Below are positions 43,940 through 52,405 of a stretch of 64,000 bases of DNA, one piece after another. The position numbers and the translations under genes were made by a program. The notes under the pieces are model-generated. The model was not told the origin of the DNA and did not search any database. It worked only from the letters and a program-made list of their open reading frames with translations. This DNA is from an uncultured Bacteroidales bacterium (lineage in GTDB: Bacteria > Bacteroidota > Bacteroidia > Bacteroidales > FEN-979). The stretch is taken from assembly GCA_903877385.1 (NCBI GenBank), contig CAIRDP010000020.1, forward strand, positions 124,001-188,000. The letters are read 5' to 3'. Numbering within the stretch: the stretch's first letter is position 1; each line of letters opens with the position of its first letter.

Positions 43940-45160
43940 TCATGCAAACATCCTCTTCACCCTGCTCACCGCCTCTGTCAACCGATCGATCTCATCTGCA
44001 GTATTATAAAAAGCAAATGAAGCACGCACAGTCCCCGGAATCCCGAAATGATCGATCAGGGGCTGGGCGCAGTGATGGCCTGTTCTTACGGCGATCCCCA
44101 TCTTATCAATGATGGTCCCGGCATCAAAGGGATGGATATCCCCGATCAAAAATGAGACCAAGCTTGCTTTTTCAGGGGCAGTTCCATAAAACCGCATATC
44201 ACTGATCGACGAAAGCCCCTCGACAGCCCGCTTCAATAAACGGTCTTCATACAAGCTGATCTCCTCCATTCCAATGTTTTTCAGGTATTGCACGGCGGCC
44301 CTCAGCCCGGTGACACCTTCCACATTGGGTGTTCCGGCTTCAAATTTGAAAGGAAGCTCGTTAAAAGTGGTTCTTTCGATGCGAACATCTTTGACCATTT
44401 CACCCCCGCTCTGGTAAGGCGGCAGCTCTTCAAGCCATTTTTCCTTCCCGTAAAGGACTCCAATGCCCATGGGTCCGTACATTTTATGCCCCGAAAAGCA
44501 GTAAAAATCGCAATCGAGATCGCTTACGTCAACTTTTGCATGGGCAACACCCTGTGCGCCGTCGACCAGCACGGGAACGCCCATTCGATGCGCATGGGCA
44601 ATAATTTCTTTCAGCGGGTTTATCGTGCCCAAAACATTGGAAACATGCGTAAGCGCAATGATCTTTGTTTTTTCGCTGATGAGTGAATACAAATGCCGGG
44701 TATCCAGGTCCCCGTCTGCCAGGATGTTGGCGACCCTGAGCACAGCTCCCTTCTCCTCGCAGATGATCTGCCAGGGAACGAAATTGGAATGGTGTTCCAT
44801 GATGGTCGTGACAACCTCGTCGCCGGGTTTCAGGAATTTCTTTCCAAACGAAGCCGCTACCAGGTTGAGCGATTCGGATGCCCCCTTGGTGAACACCACT
44901 TCATGCGTGGAGGGGGCATTGATGAATTCCCTGATCTCCTTGCGGGCTTCTTCAAAAGCCTCGGTAGCCTTCATGCTCAGGTAATGAACACCCCTGTGGA
45001 TATTGCAGTTGTCATTTTCGTAATAATCGCTGATGGCTTTTATCACCTGCAGCGGTTTCTGGGTTGTGGCTGCGTTGTCGAAATAGATCAGCGGCCTCTT
45101 GTAAACAGTGTGGGAGAGGATGGGGAAGTCGGCGCGTACCTTTTGGATATCAATTGGCAT
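43940..45160 (-). CDS. sufS: Cysteine desulfurase SufS
   Basis: 406 aa, group II. PLP enzyme that takes sulfur from L-cysteine. The PLP lysine is in CFSGHKMYGPMGIGVLYG, and the catalytic Cys is in VRTGHHCAQPLID. The N-terminal DFPILSHTVYKRPLIYFDNAATTQKP is typical of SufS. Confidence 0.96.
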   Translation of the reverse strand: MPIDIQKVRADFPILSHTVYKRPLIYFDNAATTQKPLQVIKAISDYYENDNCNIHRGVHYLSMKATEAFEEARKEIREFINAPSTHEVVFTKGASESLNLVAASFGKKFLKPGDEVVTTIMEHHSNFVPWQIICEEKGAVLRVANILADGDLDTRHLYSLISEKTKIIALTHVSNVLGTINPLKEIIAHAHRMGVPVLVDGAQGVAHAKVDVSDLDCDFYCFSGHKMYGPMGIGVLYGKEKWLEELPPYQSGGEMVKDVRIERTTFNELPFKFEAGTPNVEGVTGLRAAVQYLKNIGMEEISLYEDRLLKRAVEGLSSISDMRFYGTAPEKASLVSFLIGDIHPFDAGTIIDKMGIAVRTGHHCAQPLIDHFGIPGTVRASFAFYNTADEIDRLTEAVSRVKRMFA

Positions 45161-45176
45161 GCTGGTCGCAATTAAG

Positions 45177-45190
45177 AATGTACAATGTAC
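45177..45190. repeat. Two heptamer units AATGTAC in the sufD-sufS junction
   Basis: AATGTACAATGTAC: two perfect 7-mers between the sufD stop (45199) and sufS start (45160). Short, so weak alone, but it fits the pattern of the other suf junctions. Confidence 0.6.
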
Positions 45191-45198
45191 GTCGTTTT

Positions 45199-46608
45199 TT
45201 ATATTTTCGTCATATCTATCACAAATTCCAAGGGCTGCTCAGGAGTGTTGCAGTGAAGCACGCAGGCTTCGCAGATCTGCAGCTCGCCCTGCAGACGTTT
45301 CTTCACCATATCCTCGATACGGTACCTCAGCGGGTCAATGGATATTTTACTGATCACCTCATCAGCATACGCATACATTAAAAGCATTCTTGCACTGTCT
45401 TCGCCAATCCCTCTCTGCCTCAGGTAATACATGGCATCAGGGTCAAGCTGCCCTGTGGAAGAGCCGTGAGAACATTTCACATCGTCATTGTAAATTTCAA
45501 GGAAGGGCTTGGAATTCACTTTCGCGGTTTCAGTAAGAAGGATGTTCCTGTTGCTCTGGTAGGCGTTGGTGCGCCGGGCATCCCGTTCGACCAGCACATG
45601 GCCGTTGAACACCCCGCTGGAGTGCTCGTCGAGTATCCCCTTGAACAGCTCCCCGCTGGTACAATCTGGGACTGCATGGTCAACGAACACCTGGTTGTCG
45701 ATATGCTGCTTGCGGTCCATCAGGTATAGCCCGTATATATTGGCATTGGCATGAGGACCGTTAAAGCGGATGCGGATATTGTTCCTTAGCAGTCCTCCGT
45801 TCAGTGAAATATAATGCGAGTCAAGTTTTGCCGAAGCTTCCATGGCGAAATACACCGAGCTGACCAGGGTTGAACTGTTATTCAGGTTCTGAAGCTTGTA
45901 ATGATCCAGGGAAGCATTTTCGCCGATGTGAATTTCGGTAAGAATATTCGAAAAAGAAGGCTGGTGGTTATAGGAATCATCGCAGTGGACCATCGAAAGC
46001 CGGCTGTTTTTTCCTAAAACAATAAGGTTGCGCGACTGCATGAAAAGGTTTTCATCATCGTGGATCACGTTGATGATTTGCACAGGCCTTGGGCTTTTCA
46101 CATTATCGGGAACGAAAATAAACACCCCGTCCTGAAAGAAGGCCGTATTTAAAGACGTGAAGGAATCCGTGAGGGAGTCCGCGTATTTGCCAAGATGAGC
46201 CTCAACAAGCTCAGGATATTTTTTCAAAGCCTCGGCCAGGCTTCCCATAATGATCCCGTTCCCCAGTTCCATCAGGGGCACATCCTTTGAAACATACCAG
46301 CCGTTAAGCTGCCCCATGATAGCCGTATCCAGGTGGGGGATGTTGCAGCGGAATACTTTCTGAACATCCACTCCCTGCCGGGGCTTCAGAACAATATTAT
46401 ATTCCCTTGAAAGACTTTCCTTCAGATCGGTATTCTTCCATGTTTCCAGCCGGGTGGTCGGAAATCCTAATTCTTCAAATCTGCGGATGGCATTATCCCT
46501 TTGAGCCGTGAGCGCAGGGTAGTCATTGACCGAAATGGTTTTACGGCATTCCCCATAAAGCCCCGACATCACTTCCTTTGTAATATGTTGTCCTACTCTA
46601 TCCAGCAT
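45199..46608 (-). CDS. sufD: Fe-S cluster assembly protein SufD
   Basis: 469 aa. Partner of SufB and SufC in the cluster scaffold. The C-terminal SufBD fold shows NVKSRANLIVL-type beta-helix repeats; recognisable segments are RRTNAYQSNRNILLTETAKVNSKPFLEIYNDDVKCSHGS and GIGEDSARMLLMYAYADEV. Its start ATG lies at the edge of the heptamer array 46606-46700. Confidence 0.94.
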   Translation of the reverse strand: MLDRVGQHITKEVMSGLYGECRKTISVNDYPALTAQRDNAIRRFEELGFPTTRLETWKNTDLKESLSREYNIVLKPRQGVDVQKVFRCNIPHLDTAIMGQLNGWYVSKDVPLMELGNGIIMGSLAEALKKYPELVEAHLGKYADSLTDSFTSLNTAFFQDGVFIFVPDNVKSPRPVQIINVIHDDENLFMQSRNLIVLGKNSRLSMVHCDDSYNHQPSFSNILTEIHIGENASLDHYKLQNLNNSSTLVSSVYFAMEASAKLDSHYISLNGGLLRNNIRIRFNGPHANANIYGLYLMDRKQHIDNQVFVDHAVPDCTSGELFKGILDEHSSGVFNGHVLVERDARRTNAYQSNRNILLTETAKVNSKPFLEIYNDDVKCSHGSSTGQLDPDAMYYLRQRGIGEDSARMLLMYAYADEVISKISIDPLRYRIEDMVKKRLQGELQICEACVLHCNTPEQPLEFVIDMTKI

Positions 46609-46700
46609 CTTGCATCTTGTATCCTATATTCTTTATCCACTCACCCAGTAACCCTGTACCCAGTACCCAGTAACCCAGTAACCCAGTACCCGGTACCAAG
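46606..46700. repeat. Thirteen-unit heptamer/octamer array filling the sufC-sufD junction
   Basis: From the left: CATCTTG, CATCTTG, TATCCTA, TATTCTT, TATCCAC, then the second word family TCACCCAG, TAACCCTG, TACCCAG, TACCCAG, TAACCCAG, TAACCCAG, TACCCGG, TACCAAG. It begins at the sufD start codon (46608) and ends exactly one base before the sufC stop codon (46701). Two word families are thus joined in one junction. Confidence 0.9.
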
Positions 46701-47456
46701 TCATCCCTCCTGCTCTTTCCTGATCCAGTCGTATCCTTTTTCCTCAAGTTCAAGTGCCAGTTCCCTGCTTCCCGATTTCACTATCCTGCCCTCAAACAGC
46801 ACATGTACGAAATCGGGGACGATATAATCGAGAAGCCTCTGGTAATGGGTTATCACCAGGAAGGAGTTTTCTTTTGTGCGCAGCTTGTTCACACCGTTGG
46901 CAACAACCCTCAGGGCATCAATATCAAGGCCCGAATCGGTCTCGTCAAGGATTGCCAGGGTAGGTTCCAGCATGGCCATCTGGAAAATTTCGTTCTTTTT
47001 CTTTTCTCCACCCGAAAAGCCCTCGTTTACCGAGCGGTTGGCCAGGTTGGAAGTAAGTTCGACCAGCTTTTTCTTTTCTTCCATAAGTTTAAGAAAAACG
47101 CCCCCGCTGAGGGCATCAAGGCCTTTGTATTTCCTCAGCTCGTTAACAGCCGTGCGCATGAAGTTGGTGATGCTCACGCCCGGTATCTCAACGGGATACT
47201 GGAAACCCAGGAAGATACCTTCCCTGGCCCGCTCTTCCACAGCCAGCTTCAGCAGGTTCTTCCCTTTATAAATGATTTCGCCCGCGGTAACGTCAAACAC
47301 TTCCCGTCCGGCGATCACCGAAGCCAGGGTGCTCTTCCCGGTTCCGTTAGGACCCATGATGGCATGAACTTCCCCCTGGTTCACATCCAGGTTAATGCCT
47401 TTCAGAATTTCCTTCCCGTTGATGGAAGCATGCAGATTTTTGATTGATAACAGCAT
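46701..47456 (-). CDS. sufC: Fe-S assembly ATPase SufC
   Basis: 251 aa, ABC-type ATPase of the SufBCD complex. Walker A GPNGTGKST (35-43), signature FSGGEKKKNEIFQM, Walker B LAILDETDSGLDIDAL. Followed by the 13-unit array and sufD. Confidence 0.96.
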   Translation of the reverse strand: MLLSIKNLHASINGKEILKGINLDVNQGEVHAIMGPNGTGKSTLASVIAGREVFDVTAGEIIYKGKNLLKLAVEERAREGIFLGFQYPVEIPGVSITNFMRTAVNELRKYKGLDALSGGVFLKLMEEKKKLVELTSNLANRSVNEGFSGGEKKKNEIFQMAMLEPTLAILDETDSGLDIDALRVVANGVNKLRTKENSFLVITHYQRLLDYIVPDFVHVLFEGRIVKSGSRELALELEEKGYDWIRKEQEG

Positions 47457-47494
47457 TTATTAGTAGTTTATATTACATACTTTCTTTATGATAA

Positions 47495-47564
47495 CTGGGA
47501 GCCTAGGTACTAGTTACTGGGTGCTGGGTATCAGGATTTCCAGTACCCGGCACCCAGCACCCAA
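47495..47564. repeat. Inverted CCCAGTA-type heptamer array forming a 12-bp hairpin, sufB 3' end
   Basis: Left arm GGGTGCTGGGTA (47519-47530) pairs with TACCCGGCACCC (47544-47555) over 12 bp with one G-T pair; the loop is 13 nt. It lies immediately after the sufB stop codon (47566) in the sufB-sufC junction. There is no T-run, so it looks like an intercistronic structure and not a terminator. Confidence 0.85.
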
Positions 47565-47565
47565 G

Positions 47566-49014
47566 CTACCCTACACTCCCTTCCAAACTGATGGAAAGCA
47601 GCTTCTGCGCTTCCACTGCAAATTCCATGGGCAGCTGCTTCAGCACCTCTTTGGCATAACCGTTTACGATAAGGCCTATGGCACTTTCGGCATTCATCCC
47701 CCTCTGCTGGCAGTAAAACAGCTGGTCCTCGCTGATCTTCGAAGTGGTTGCTTCATGCTCAACGATACTCGATTTATTCTCCACCTGTATATAAGGCCAG
47801 GTATGCGCCCCGCAGCTTGATCCCAGCAGAAGAGAATCGCATTGGCTGTAATTCCTTGAATTGGTCGCATTTTTCGATATCCTCACCAGCCCCCGGTATG
47901 AATTGTTGCTTTTTCCCGCCGATATCCCTTTGGATATTATAGTGCTTTTGGTATTCTTTCCAAGATGCATCATCTTGGTGCCTGTATCGGCCTGCTGGAA
48001 GTTATTCGTCACGGCAACGGAATAAAATTCCCCTACACTGTTATCGCCCAGAAGAATGCAGGACGGGTATTTCCATGTGACTGCCGATCCTGTTTCCACC
48101 TGGGTCCATGATATCTTCGAATTATTACCCTTGCAAATCCCCCTCTTGGTCACAAAATTGTAAATTCCGCCTTTCCCGTTCTTATCGCCGGGATACCAGT
48201 TTTGCACGGTTGAATATTTAACCTGGGCGTCTTTCATGGCCACGATCTCAACAACGGCTGCATGTAGCTGGTTCTCGTCGCGCTGGGGGGCGGTACAACC
48301 CTCCATATAGCTTACGTAGGCTCCTTCATCGGCCACGATCAGCGTTCGTTCAAACTGCCCGGTATTGGCTGCGTTGATCCTGAAATATGTCGATAATTCC
48401 ACAGGAGAGCGAACCCCCTTGGGGATATAGCAGAACGAACCGTCGCTGAAGACAGCCGAATTCAGGGATGCATAATAATTATCGGTATAGGGGACCACCG
48501 ATCCCAGGTACTGCTTCAGCAAGTCGGGGTGGTTTTGGATTGCCTCGCTCATCGAACAAAAGATGATCCCGTACTTCGACAGTGTTTCCGAAAAAGTAGT
48601 TTTAACCGAGACACTGTCAATAACCGCATCCACAGCCACACCTGATAGTTTTTTCTGCTCTTCCAGCGAGATCCCGAGTTTGTCAAATGTGGCAAGTAAT
48701 TCGGGGTCTACCTGGTCAAGGCTTTCGTATTGCTTTTTCTTTTTGGGGGCGGCGTAAAAATAGATGTCCTGGAAATCGATGGGTGGAATCTCGAGATGAG
48801 CCCAGTTGGGCAGTTTCATTGTAAGCCAGTGCCTGAAAGCCTTGAGGCGGAATTCAAGCATGAATGCAGGCTCATTCTTCTTCGCCGAAATATAGCGCAC
48901 TGTATCTTCGCTCAAACCCTTGGGGGCATACTCTGTCTCTATCTCTGTTACAAAGCCGTACTTGTAATCGCTCTGAGTGACTTCGCCAATGATTTTATTA
49001 GGATCGGATTCCAT
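47566..49014 (-). CDS. sufB: Fe-S cluster assembly protein SufB
   Basis: 482 aa from ATG 49014. The main scaffold on which new Fe-S clusters are built. Segments such as [42 protein letters not shown] and [20 protein letters not shown] are SufB hallmarks. The frame extends to 49029, but the promoter element at 49032 makes 49014 the better start. First gene of the suf operon. Confidence 0.96.
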   Translation of the reverse strand: MESDPNKIIGEVTQSDYKYGFVTEIETEYAPKGLSEDTVRYISAKKNEPAFMLEFRLKAFRHWLTMKLPNWAHLEIPPIDFQDIYFYAAPKKKKQYESLDQVDPELLATFDKLGISLEEQKKLSGVAVDAVIDSVSVKTTFSETLSKYGIIFCSMSEAIQNHPDLLKQYLGSVVPYTDNYYASLNSAVFSDGSFCYIPKGVRSPVELSTYFRINAANTGQFERTLIVADEGAYVSYMEGCTAPQRDENQLHAAVVEIVAMKDAQVKYSTVQNWYPGDKNGKGGIYNFVTKRGICKGNNSKISWTQVETGSAVTWKYPSCILLGDNSVGEFYSVAVTNNFQQADTGTKMMHLGKNTKSTIISKGISAGKSNNSYRGLVRISKNATNSRNYSQCDSLLLGSSCGAHTWPYIQVENKSSIVEHEATTSKISEDQLFYCQQRGMNAESAIGLIVNGYAKEVLKQLPMEFAVEAQKLLSISLEGSVG

Positions 49015-49031
49015 GATGATAATTGTCAATG

Positions 49032-49039
49032 CAAAGATA
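49032..49039 (-). promoter_or_regulatory. -7 element of the suf operon
   Basis: TATCTTTG on the - strand, an exact TAnnTTTG match, 17 bp before the sufB ATG at 49014. Confidence 0.5.
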
Positions 49040-49111
49040 AATCATTTAGGTATTCAAGTACCTGTTTCAACAGCAAGTTTATTTGTAATTTTACCCGGTA
49101 ATTCAAAACCT

Positions 49112-50200
49112 ATGCCAGATCAAAACCCGGATCAAAACAATAACGACTACCCCTCCAACCTCACCCCCCTGTATGTCTTAGGCGAATTCGGGCTTATCGA
49201 CAGGCTTACGTCGGATATTAAATTATATCATAAGGAAACTCTCAAAGGTGTAGGCGACGATGCGGCCGTGATAGATGCCGGCGAGAAAGTAATGCTGCTT
49301 TCAACCGACCTCCTGGTCGAAGGAATACATTTCGACATGGTCTACACCCCCCTGAAACATCTTGGCTACAAGGCAGCCGTGGTTAACATTTCCGATATAG
49401 CCGCCATGAACGGTATCCCGAAACAGCTCACGGTTTCGGTGGCAGCATCCAGCAGGTTCTCGGTTGAAGCCCTGGATGAACTCTACAGAGGCATCAAACT
49501 GGCTTGCGAGCGGTACAAGGTGGATCTTGTGGGAGGTGACACATCGTCCAGCAACAAAGGACTTATAATTTCGGTCAGCATTCTGGGTGAAGCTGAAAAA
49601 GAAGAAGTTGTTTACAGGAGCGGGGCCAGGCCCAACGACCTGATCTGTGTAAGCGGAGACCTGGGCAGCGCTTATATGGGGCTTCTGCTGCTCGAAAGGG
49701 AAAAGAAAGTCTTCCAGGTTAACCCTGATATGCAGCCCGAGCTGGAGGGATTCGATTACCAGGTGGGCCGGCAGCTTAAACCCGAAGCCAGAACCGATAT
49801 CCGTGAAACTTTGAAAAAACTGGGTATTAAACCCACTTCAATGATCGATATCTCCGATGGTCTGGCCTCCGAAACCCTTCATCTTTGCAAGCAGTCGGGA
49901 ACGGGTTGCAGGCTTTACGAAGACAAGATCCCGATCAATCCCGAAACCAGGGAGTTGTCGATGGAATTCAAGATCATTCCTTCGGTGGCGGCCCTTTCGG
50001 GAGGTGAGGATTATGAACTGTTGTTTACGGTCTCACAAAACGATTATGAAAAGATAAAAGGTGCTGAAGGCATCAGTATCATAGGCCATATGACCGATGC
50101 TTCGGAAGGCAAGGCCATGGTCACGGCCGACAATAAAGAGATAGCACTTACCGCCCAGGGCTGGGACGGGATGAAAAATGATGAACCCGGCAGGCTGTGA
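49112..50200 (+). CDS. thiL: Thiamine-monophosphate kinase
   Basis: 362 aa from ATG 49112; an upstream start at 48977 lies in the sufB gene and promoter and is not used. ThiL makes thiamine diphosphate from thiamine monophosphate. GVGDDAAVIDAG, STDLLVEGIHFD, NISDIAAMNG and IDISDGLASE are the AIRS/ThiL ATP and Mg sites. Confidence 0.94.
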   Translation: MPDQNPDQNNNDYPSNLTPLYVLGEFGLIDRLTSDIKLYHKETLKGVGDDAAVIDAGEKVMLLSTDLLVEGIHFDMVYTPLKHLGYKAAVVNISDIAAMNGIPKQLTVSVAASSRFSVEALDELYRGIKLACERYKVDLVGGDTSSSNKGLIISVSILGEAEKEEVVYRSGARPNDLICVSGDLGSAYMGLLLLEREKKVFQVNPDMQPELEGFDYQVGRQLKPEARTDIRETLKKLGIKPTSMIDISDGLASETLHLCKQSGTGCRLYEDKIPINPETRELSMEFKIIPSVAALSGGEDYELLFTVSQNDYEKIKGAEGISIIGHMTDASEGKAMVTADNKEIALTAQGWDGMKNDEPGRL

Positions 50201-50240
50201 ACAATACGGTAACAGGGATAAATACAGATACTGCCCCCTG

Positions 50241-51338
50241 ATGAAACAGAAACAAAGGGTTTACAGCCTGGATTCGCTCAGGGCGGTCGCTGCACTTACG
50301 GTGCTTATCGGGCATATCGAACTGATCAAATCCAGCCTTGGGCTTCCCAACGTTTCATCAGCCCCTTTCTTCGATGAAGCCGGCCATAACGGGGTGCTTC
50401 TTTTCTTCGTCATCAGCGGGTATATCATCACCCGCCTGCTGCTCGGCGAACAGGCTCAAACCGGCAGCATCAGCATCCGCAGGTTTTATATGAGGCGCAT
50501 ACTCAGGATATGGCCCCTGTATTTTTTCATTCTGCTCAGCACTATGCTGGTATACAGTTACAATCCGGGCTGGACAACAGGTATCCTTTGCTTTACAATC
50601 CTTGCCAATGTTGCCCACGCCCTGGGACAGGGGTGGATGGTAAGTCCGCAGATCTGGTCCATAGGTGCCGAAGAACAGTTCTACCTTTTCTGGCCCTCCC
50701 TCATGAAATACATGAAATCACGTTTGTTCACGGTTTTGCTGATCATCATCACCGGATATACCGCGCTTCCGCATATCCTTCGCTTTTTTATTACTGTAGG
50801 CGGATGTGCAAATCCCGTAAACCTGAAGTTCATCGATGTGTTTTTCTACGGGACGAAGTTCAATCTTCTGGCCATGGGCGGGCTGCTTGCATACTGCCAG
50901 GAGCAGGATTACAGATTCCTCCGATGGTTTCACAATGGCCGTTTTTCCCTTATTTTTGTCATCCTTCCGTTCGCATTATGGTTCAGCGGATGGCACCCTC
51001 CCCTGTTTGCAGATGTCGCCCTTGGCATACTATTCACCCTGATGCTGGCCAATGTAACCGTGAATAGTTATCCTGCATTTAACAATAAACTGATGGACTA
51101 CCTTGGCAGGATCTCTTACGGGATTTATATGTTTCACTGGGTGGTCATTACCTTTCTCGTCACCCTTCTTTCGGCCCGGCTTAAAGCAAATTATATACCC
51201 TGGGATATTGCCCTTTATTTTTCTTCAGTACTGTTCACCATACTGGTTTCGGCAGCATCGTATCACAACATGGAAAAATATTTTCTTAACCTCAAACGGA
51301 AATTCGGGGTTGGCCTTGGCCCTATAAATAAAATATAA
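50241..51338 (+). CDS. Acyltransferase 3 family membrane protein
   Basis: About 365 aa from ATG 50241. Many membrane helices; YSLDSLRAVAALTVLIGHIEL carries the family's conserved Arg and His, and SIRRFYMRRILRIWPLYFF is the RxxR loop. It probably O-acylates a surface glycan. A start at 50178 (23 bp inside thiL) is also possible. Confidence 0.87.
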   Translation: MKQKQRVYSLDSLRAVAALTVLIGHIELIKSSLGLPNVSSAPFFDEAGHNGVLLFFVISGYIITRLLLGEQAQTGSISIRRFYMRRILRIWPLYFFILLSTMLVYSYNPGWTTGILCFTILANVAHALGQGWMVSPQIWSIGAEEQFYLFWPSLMKYMKSRLFTVLLIIITGYTALPHILRFFITVGGCANPVNLKFIDVFFYGTKFNLLAMGGLLAYCQEQDYRFLRWFHNGRFSLIFVILPFALWFSGWHPPLFADVALGILFTLMLANVTVNSYPAFNNKLMDYLGRISYGIYMFHWVVITFLVTLLSARLKANYIPWDIALYFSSVLFTILVSAASYHNMEKYFLNLKRKFGVGLGPINKI

Positions 51339-51358
51339 AGATTTGCATGATAATTGAC

Positions 51359-51366
51359 TAATTTTG
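51359..51366 (+). promoter_or_regulatory. -7 element of the Rieske gene
   Basis: TAATTTTG, an exact TAnnTTTG match, 64 bp before the ATG at 51431. A TTTG at 51342 is too close to be an ideal -33 element. Confidence 0.4.
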
Positions 51367-51430
51367 ATCCCTGCGGATGTTGTTTTGCAATATTTAAAAC
51401 AATACCCGTTTATTTGTTAAACCAAAAACC

Positions 51431-51853
51431 ATGAACAGAAAACAATTCTTTAAGACTACTGCTGTTGCAATTGCTGGCATTGCGGTCGGGGGCAGCTTTG
51501 TTGAAAGCTGCAAAAAAAGCTCGAACGGTCCCCAAGGCCCGACCGTGAATTTCACAATCGACCTGAACAGTTCCACTTATTCACCCCTGAGCGTTACAGG
51601 TGGCTATGTTTACGTGCAGGGAGTTATTATTGCAAGGATCAGCAGTTTGCTTGACGGATTTATTGCCGTGGCGCAGACCTGTACCCATAACGGGTGTACT
51701 GTTACTTTCGCTGCAGGGTCCCAGTCTTTTGTATGTCCATGTCATGGAGGCACTTACGACCTCAACGGGAATGTTATCGCAGGTCCCCCGCCTTATCCTA
51801 TTAAACGTTACACCGTTACAAGGAACGGGAACATCCTGACCGTGGCAGGTTGA
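51431..51853 (+). CDS. Rieske [2Fe-2S] protein, exported
   Basis: 140 aa. N-terminal signal with a basic start (MNRKQFFKTT) and hydrophobic core up to VESC, which looks Tat- or lipoprotein-like, although it lacks a true twin-arginine. Cluster ligands: C84-x-H86 in CTHNGC and C102-x-x-H105 in CPCHGG, with Cys89 and Cys104 positioned for the Rieske disulfide. A small electron-transfer protein; its partner is not encoded beside it. Confidence 0.9.
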   Translation: MNRKQFFKTTAVAIAGIAVGGSFVESCKKSSNGPQGPTVNFTIDLNSSTYSPLSVTGGYVYVQGVIIARISSLLDGFIAVAQTCTHNGCTVTFAAGSQSFVCPCHGGTYDLNGNVIAGPPPYPIKRYTVTRNGNILTVAG

Positions 51854-51874
51854 TCATAACCGCGTTCAAATCCT

Positions 51875-52405
51875 ATGTACCAGAAAAAATCATACGGCGG
51901 GCAATCCGGGGCAGAAAGGCCCCGGATAAGGCCTGAAAAAGAGCCGTTGGATATTTTGCTTGAAATTGCAGGCCTGTTGGTGGTCATGGCCATGGTGGTT
52001 ATCACTGCAAAGGCTTATGCAGGACTGCCTTACAGGATTCCGACGCATTTCAACGGCTCCGGCCAGGCCGATGGCTATGGCGGCAAAGGCATGATATGGC
52101 TGCTGCCTGCAATCACCATTGCCATGTATACCGGCCTCAGCCTGATCAACCTTTTTCCCTACAACTTCAACTTCCCGGTAAACATCACTCCTGAGAATGC
52201 CCCCCGCCTCTACCGGCATGCGATGAGAAGCATGAGAATACTGAACCTGCTCCTTGTCATCATGTTTTTTTACCTGACCTGGCAAACAATAGCCCTTGCG
52301 GGAGGGAAATCTGACGGACTTGGTTTTTTATTTCTCCCGGTCGCCATTTTTGCAATTATTATCTTTATCCTGTACATGATAGTGAGGATGTATAAGCTAA
52401 AATAG
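51875..52405 (+). CDS. DUF1648 family membrane protein
   Basis: 176 aa with four helices. IPTHFNGSGQADGYGGK is the DUF1648 motif (P-x-H-F/W near a first helix). Function unknown; members occur near peptidases and regulators. uvrC begins directly after its stop codon. Confidence 0.87.
   Translation: MYQKKSYGGQSGAERPRIRPEKEPLDILLEIAGLLVVMAMVVITAKAYAGLPYRIPTHFNGSGQADGYGGKGMIWLLPAITIAMYTGLSLINLFPYNFNFPVNITPENAPRLYRHAMRSMRILNLLLVIMFFYLTWQTIALAGGKSDGLGFLFLPVAIFAIIIFILYMIVRMYKLK

Noticed and set aside
46606-46700. CRISPR array
   Set aside because: Units are only 7-8 bp without spacers, and no cas gene is present.
49029-49029. Upstream start of sufB
   Set aside because: Too close to the -7 element at 49032; a transcript would begin near or after it.
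51860-51880. Possible tRNA T-loop (GTTCAAATCC)
   Set aside because: No matching acceptor, D-arm or anticodon stem around it.
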